This document shows, piece by piece, positions 4,922 through 6,149 of a stretch of 6,149 nt of DNA (position 1 is its first letter; each line of letters starts with the position of its first letter). This DNA comes from Vulcanimicrobiota bacterium (lineage in GTDB: Bacteria; Vulcanimicrobiota; Vulcanimicrobiia; Vulcanimicrobiales; Vulcanimicrobiaceae). The DNA lies in NCBI GenBank assembly GCA_027306845.1, contig DAHUYY010000074.1, positions 1-6,149 of the forward strand, given 5' to 3'. Both the position numbers and the translations under genes were made by a program. The notes beneath the pieces were generated by a model. That model ran no database searches, had not been told where the DNA came from, and saw nothing but the letters and a program-made list of their open reading frames with translations.

Positions 4922-6149
4922 GTGCGCATCTCGCGACAGGATATCCCCGATGGAAATATTTTCTCGGGGTTAAGCAACGCTTGCGGATCGAAAACGTCGC
5001 GCACGCACGCCATCGCTGCGAGATCCTCGGTGCGATAGACCATCGACATCCCGTTGCGTTTCTCGATGCCGACGCCGTGTTCGCCGCTGATCGTTCCGCC
5101 AAGTTCGACGGCGCGTGCCAGCACGAGGTTGCCGATCTCGATAACCGCAGCGACCTGCCGCGCGTCGCGCTTATCGTACAGCAGAAGTGGATGGAGGTTT
5201 CCGTCGCCGGCATGAAAGACGTTCCCGACGACGATTCCGTGTTTCCGTGCGGCATCATCGACGGCAGCGAGCATTTCGGGAAGTCGCGTGCGCGGCACGC
5301 AGACATCTTGCGTGTAATAATTTGGGGCGATGCGCCCGACCGCGCCTGCTGCGCCCTTCCGACCGCGCCAGAGCGCTTCGCGCTGGTCGGCGCTCGTCGC
5401 TGCCTGCCACTTGGTTGCCCCGTGCGCCCTGGCGATCCGCGCGATTGCGGCATCTGCACTCGCGACTTCCTCGGGTTCGCCGGAGGATTCGACGAGCAGC
5501 ACCGCTGCGGCATCGGCGGGGTAGCCGGCGGCATACGCACTTTCGACCGCGCGTACGATCGTCGCATCCATCATCTCCAGGGCGGTCGGGACGATCCCCG
5601 CCCCGACGATCGCGCTCACGGCTTCCGATGCACTCTCGATGCTTGGGAAGGCCGCGAGCCAGACGCCGGTCGTCGACGGAATGCGGAGCAGGCGAACCCA
5701 GGCCGACGTCACGATGCCCAGCGTCCCCTCGCTTCCGACCAAGAGCGCGGTAAGATCGTACCCGAGATCCTCCACCGCAGTTGTGAAGCACTCGCCGCGG
5801 TCGTCGACAATTTCGAGCGCGAGCACGTGATTGACGGTGGTTCCATAGGCGAGGCAGTGCGGTCCACCGGCATTCGTGCCGATATTTCCCCCGATCGTGC
5901 TCGCGCGCTGCGAGGCGGGGTCGGGAGCGTAGAAATAGCCGGTGGAAGCGATGCGTTCGCTGAGTTGCAAATTGACGAGCCCCGGTGCGACGCGTGCCCG
6001 GCGATTCTCGATGTCGAGCTCCAGTAGCTGGTTCATCCGTGCGAACGAGAGGACGATGCCCGCGCGCAGCGGCGCCGCTCCGCCGCAGAGCCCGGTTCCC
6101 GAACCACGCGCGATCAGGGGTTCCGCGAGATCGCGGGCGATCTTCACCA
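4918..6149 (-). CDS. glcD: Glycolate oxidase catalytic subunit GlcD, 5' partial
   Basis: The reading frame is open to the right edge, so the N-terminus (roughly 60-70 residues by family length) is missing. A GTG at 6147 is probably an internal valine, because the visible part begins only about a dozen residues before the FAD-binding PLIARGSGTGLCGG. Numbering from that codon: ASTIGGNIGTNAGGPHCLAYG (82-102) and LLVGSEGTLGIVTSA (135-149) complete the FAD site; NVFHAGDGNLHP (309-320) and SGEHGVGIEKR (354-364) supply the catalytic-site His residues of the C-terminal FAD-oxidase domain; FDPQALLNPEKIFP (386-399) is the usual end. The protein should oxidise glycolate or a related 2-hydroxy acid. D-lactate dehydrogenases of the same family are the main alternative; the adjacent coupled glcE favours glycolate oxidase. 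Confidence 0.93.
   Translation of the reverse strand, partial: VKIARDLAEPLIARGSGTGLCGGAAPLRAGIVLSFARMNQLLELDIENRRARVAPGLVNLQLSERIASTGYFYAPDPASQRASTIGGNIGTNAGGPHCLAYGTTVNHVLALEIVDDRGECFTTAVEDLGYDLTALLVGSEGTLGIVTSAWVRLLRIPSTTGVWLAAFPSIESASEAVSAIVGAGIVPTALEMMDATIVRAVESAYAAGYPADAAAVLLVESSGEPEEVASADAAIARIARAHGATKWQAATSADQREALWRGRKGAAGAVGRIAPNYYTQDVCVPRTRLPEMLAAVDDAARKHGIVVGNVFHAGDGNLHPLLLYDKRDARQVAAVIEIGNLVLARAVELGGTISGEHGVGIEKRNGMSMVYRTEDLAAMACVRDVFDPQALLNPEKIFPSGISCREMRT

Noticed and set aside
4858..6027. A 389-codon open frame on the plus strand opposite glcD and glcE.
   Set aside because: It is antisense to two strongly recognised proteins, its translation shows no domain, and long antisense frames are usual in GC-rich coding DNA.
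4918..6147. GTG at 6147 as the true start of glcD.
   Set aside because: The FAD-binding motif begins too soon after it; homologues have a further N-terminal segment, and the frame stays open to the window edge.

Overview
The window is a high-GC bacterial segment in which every gene I can support lies on the minus strand. In transcription order, from the right edge to the left, these are: a GlcD-type glycolate oxidase subunit (cut by the right edge), a GlcE-type partner, a DUF2600/YtpB-like terpene synthase, a TIGR01777/YfcH-type SDR protein, an Mg2+-sensing M-box riboswitch with its own intrinsic terminator, and an NRAMP-related metal transporter. The left end holds a short tandem and palindromic repeat element.

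Right part (2643-6149): glcD and glcE overlap by four bases (GTGA), and glcE and the terpene-synthase gene overlap in the same way. The three are therefore probably one translationally coupled operon. The usual third glycolate oxidase gene, the iron-sulfur subunit glcF, does not follow glcE; the DUF2600 gene is in its place. The TIGR01777 gene starts 57 bases further on with a strong GGAGG ribosome-binding site and may be the last gene of this transcript.

Left part (1-1739): the 297-base gap between the TIGR01777 gene and the transporter is almost entirely a riboswitch leader. It holds a recognisable M-box aptamer (about 1690-1545), a segment able to form an antiterminator, and a 14-bp hairpin followed by seven U (1511-1471). 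The transporter has NRAMP architecture but lacks the classical DPGN and MPH metal-site motifs. Mg2+ control and an altered site together point to an NRAMP-related Mg2+ importer (NRMT type), not a Mn2+/Fe2+ importer. After its stop codon come a small hairpin and a repeat element of three 21-bp units, the last one joined to a palindrome with a UUCG loop.

Organism: GC-rich sequence, short intergenic gaps, GTG starts in overlapping genes, an M-box and a DUF2600 protein fit a non-proteobacterial lineage, possibly Eremiobacterota (WPS-2) or a similar soil phylum. That placement is a guess. No transposase, CRISPR array, tRNA or rRNA was seen. The strongest result is the M-box and NRAMP pairing, which predicts the transported ion.
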